From: Chondrus crispus
Taxonomy: Eukaryota; Rhodophyta; Florideophyceae; Gigartinales; Gigartinaceae
Direction: 5' to 3'
Assembly: GCF_000350225.1 (NCBI RefSeq)
Contig: NW_005179202.1
Coordinates: forward strand, 84,835-111,249
DNA length: 26,415 nt
Positions 25,828 through 26,415 of this stretch are shown piece after piece (position 1 is the first letter of the stretch; every line of letters begins with the position of its first letter). The notes under the pieces were generated by a model, which made no database searches, was not told the origin of the DNA, and worked only from the letters and a program-made list of their open reading frames with translations. The position numbers and the translations under genes were made by a program.

Positions 25828-26004
25828 TGTACCCTTATCCTTCCCTTATCGTGTTCAAGTCGTGTAGCTGTGGACAGCAACACGATAAGCGACCGCTGAC
25901 GGAAGCAATTGTGGCTACAAAAGGAAGGGTAGATTTTGGTTGACGAAAAAGAGCCCTCCATGTCACCGAAGATCTAAATCATGGGGGGTCACTGACACGT
26001 TGTG

Positions 26005-26010
26005 CACGTG
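26005..26010. promoter_or_regulatory. CACGTG box upstream of the HEAT gene
   Basis: Context TGCACGTGCC, about 391 bp upstream of the HEAT gene ATG. It lacks the GTA prefix of the four 9-mer copies, so it is a weaker member of the set. Confidence 0.35.
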
Positions 26011-26415
26011 CCACTACCATGCAGTGTACGATGCAGTCCCTGATGCTGACATCACGCTTTTTGTCATCAGTAATAGCATTGTATTGTAGAGATCACAGCT
26101 TTTACCATCGAACCACGGGATACAGTACATTGACTACCTTTTCCTAAACTGACGTCAGATAAATTGCCTCTAGAGCTACGGCAGGCACTACAATATTCCA
26201 ACCAGCCCCCTTATTTACTGATTCATGATGGATCATTAGGGTAAAATCTGACCTTGGCCGTACTGAAAATCGGGCGGGTACGGTAAGGGTGGGTGCCCAA
26301 AGCCAAGGACGGGAGCGCTCTCTGTTTCAATGGATGCAATGAGGAGGTGATCCTCTAGAAATAGTATTGCACAGTACAGCACTGTAAAGTGTGGGTGGGT
26401 GGGTGACTTTGAAGT

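Larger units (their letters stand above)
25615..26415. other. Non-coding right end upstream of the HEAT gene
   Basis: 801 bp without a convincing gene. It contains a 46-bp palindrome (25782-25827), a CACGTG box (26005-26010), and three GGG runs spaced by single T near the right edge (26393-26403). A 113-codon plus-strand frame starting at 25602 spans the palindrome but shows no protein-like features. The next gene to the right is outside the window. Confidence 0.55.

Noticed and set aside
25602..25943. 113-codon plus-strand frame with an ATG at the right end
   Set aside because: It overlaps the HEAT gene start, is interrupted in sense by the 46-bp palindrome, and shows no domain, signal or conserved pattern.
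1..26415. tRNA, rRNA, CRISPR, insertion sequences, bacterial operons
   Set aside because: I looked for T-arm/anticodon patterns, repeated spacers, transposase motifs and Shine-Dalgarno-led gene runs and found none. The intron and the eukaryotic protein set argue against a bacterial or organellar origin.

Overview
The window looks like nuclear DNA of a unicellular red alga with a compact, intron-poor genome (a Porphyridium-like rhodophyte is my best guess). The proteins are clearly eukaryotic: a FIGNL1-type AAA ATPase, proteasome subunit beta-7/PSMB4, DHX33-like helicase, MLH3, TFIIIC90 and a small mitochondrial membrane protein. At least four others look plastid-directed: a CAAD/CURT1-like protein, a HEAT-repeat protein, a lipocalin-like protein and an unrecognised protein with an internal repeat. 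All four carry a Phe within the first six residues of the presumed transit peptide, the pattern known for red algae and glaucophytes. Only one intron is evident (435-542, GT...AG, 108 bp); every other gene reads as one exon. The species is inferred, not proven.

Layout. 1-1154 (+): 3' part of a FIGNL1-like gene. 1649-2653 (+): plastid lipocalin-like protein. It converges on 2830-3489 (-), an unrecognised plastid-type protein, with a G-quadruplex-forming tract between the two stops. 3788-7618 (-): 1276-residue WD40/AT-hook protein, probably the TFIIIC110/tau91 (GTF3C2/TFC6) equivalent. 8393-9064 (-): histidine phosphatase. 9553-11760 (-): DHX33-like helicase. 11761-12950: the longest gene-poor gap. 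12951-14975 (-): MLH3, divergent from 15328-17754 (+), TFIIIC90. 18030-18503 (-): CAAD/CURT1-like protein. 19457-19753 (-): small mitochondrial membrane protein, divergent from 20126-20908 (+), PSMB4. 21679-24633 (+): 984-residue nuclear protein with four SUMO-interacting-motif-like sequences and a vestigial SNF2-like lobe. Only 21 bp further on, the convergent 24655-25614 (-) encodes a plastid HEAT-repeat protein. 25615-26415 holds a 46-bp near-perfect palindrome and a CACGTG box.

Genes are packed on both strands without obvious operon logic. Three things stand out. (1) Two probable TFIIIC subunits, whose yeast counterparts (tau91 and tau60) bind each other, lie about 8 kb apart, with a histidine phosphatase (a fold also found in yeast TFIIIC tau55) between them. 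(2) The 9-mer GTACACGTG recurs four times, each time in non-coding DNA upstream of genes in the right half of the window, together with two further CACGTG boxes. (3) Two proteins look like enzymes that lost ATPase residues: an MLH3 with an intact endonuclease motif but a degenerate ATPase site, and the multi-SIM protein with an SNF2-like lobe lacking Walker A and DEAH. The second is the best candidate here for something undescribed.
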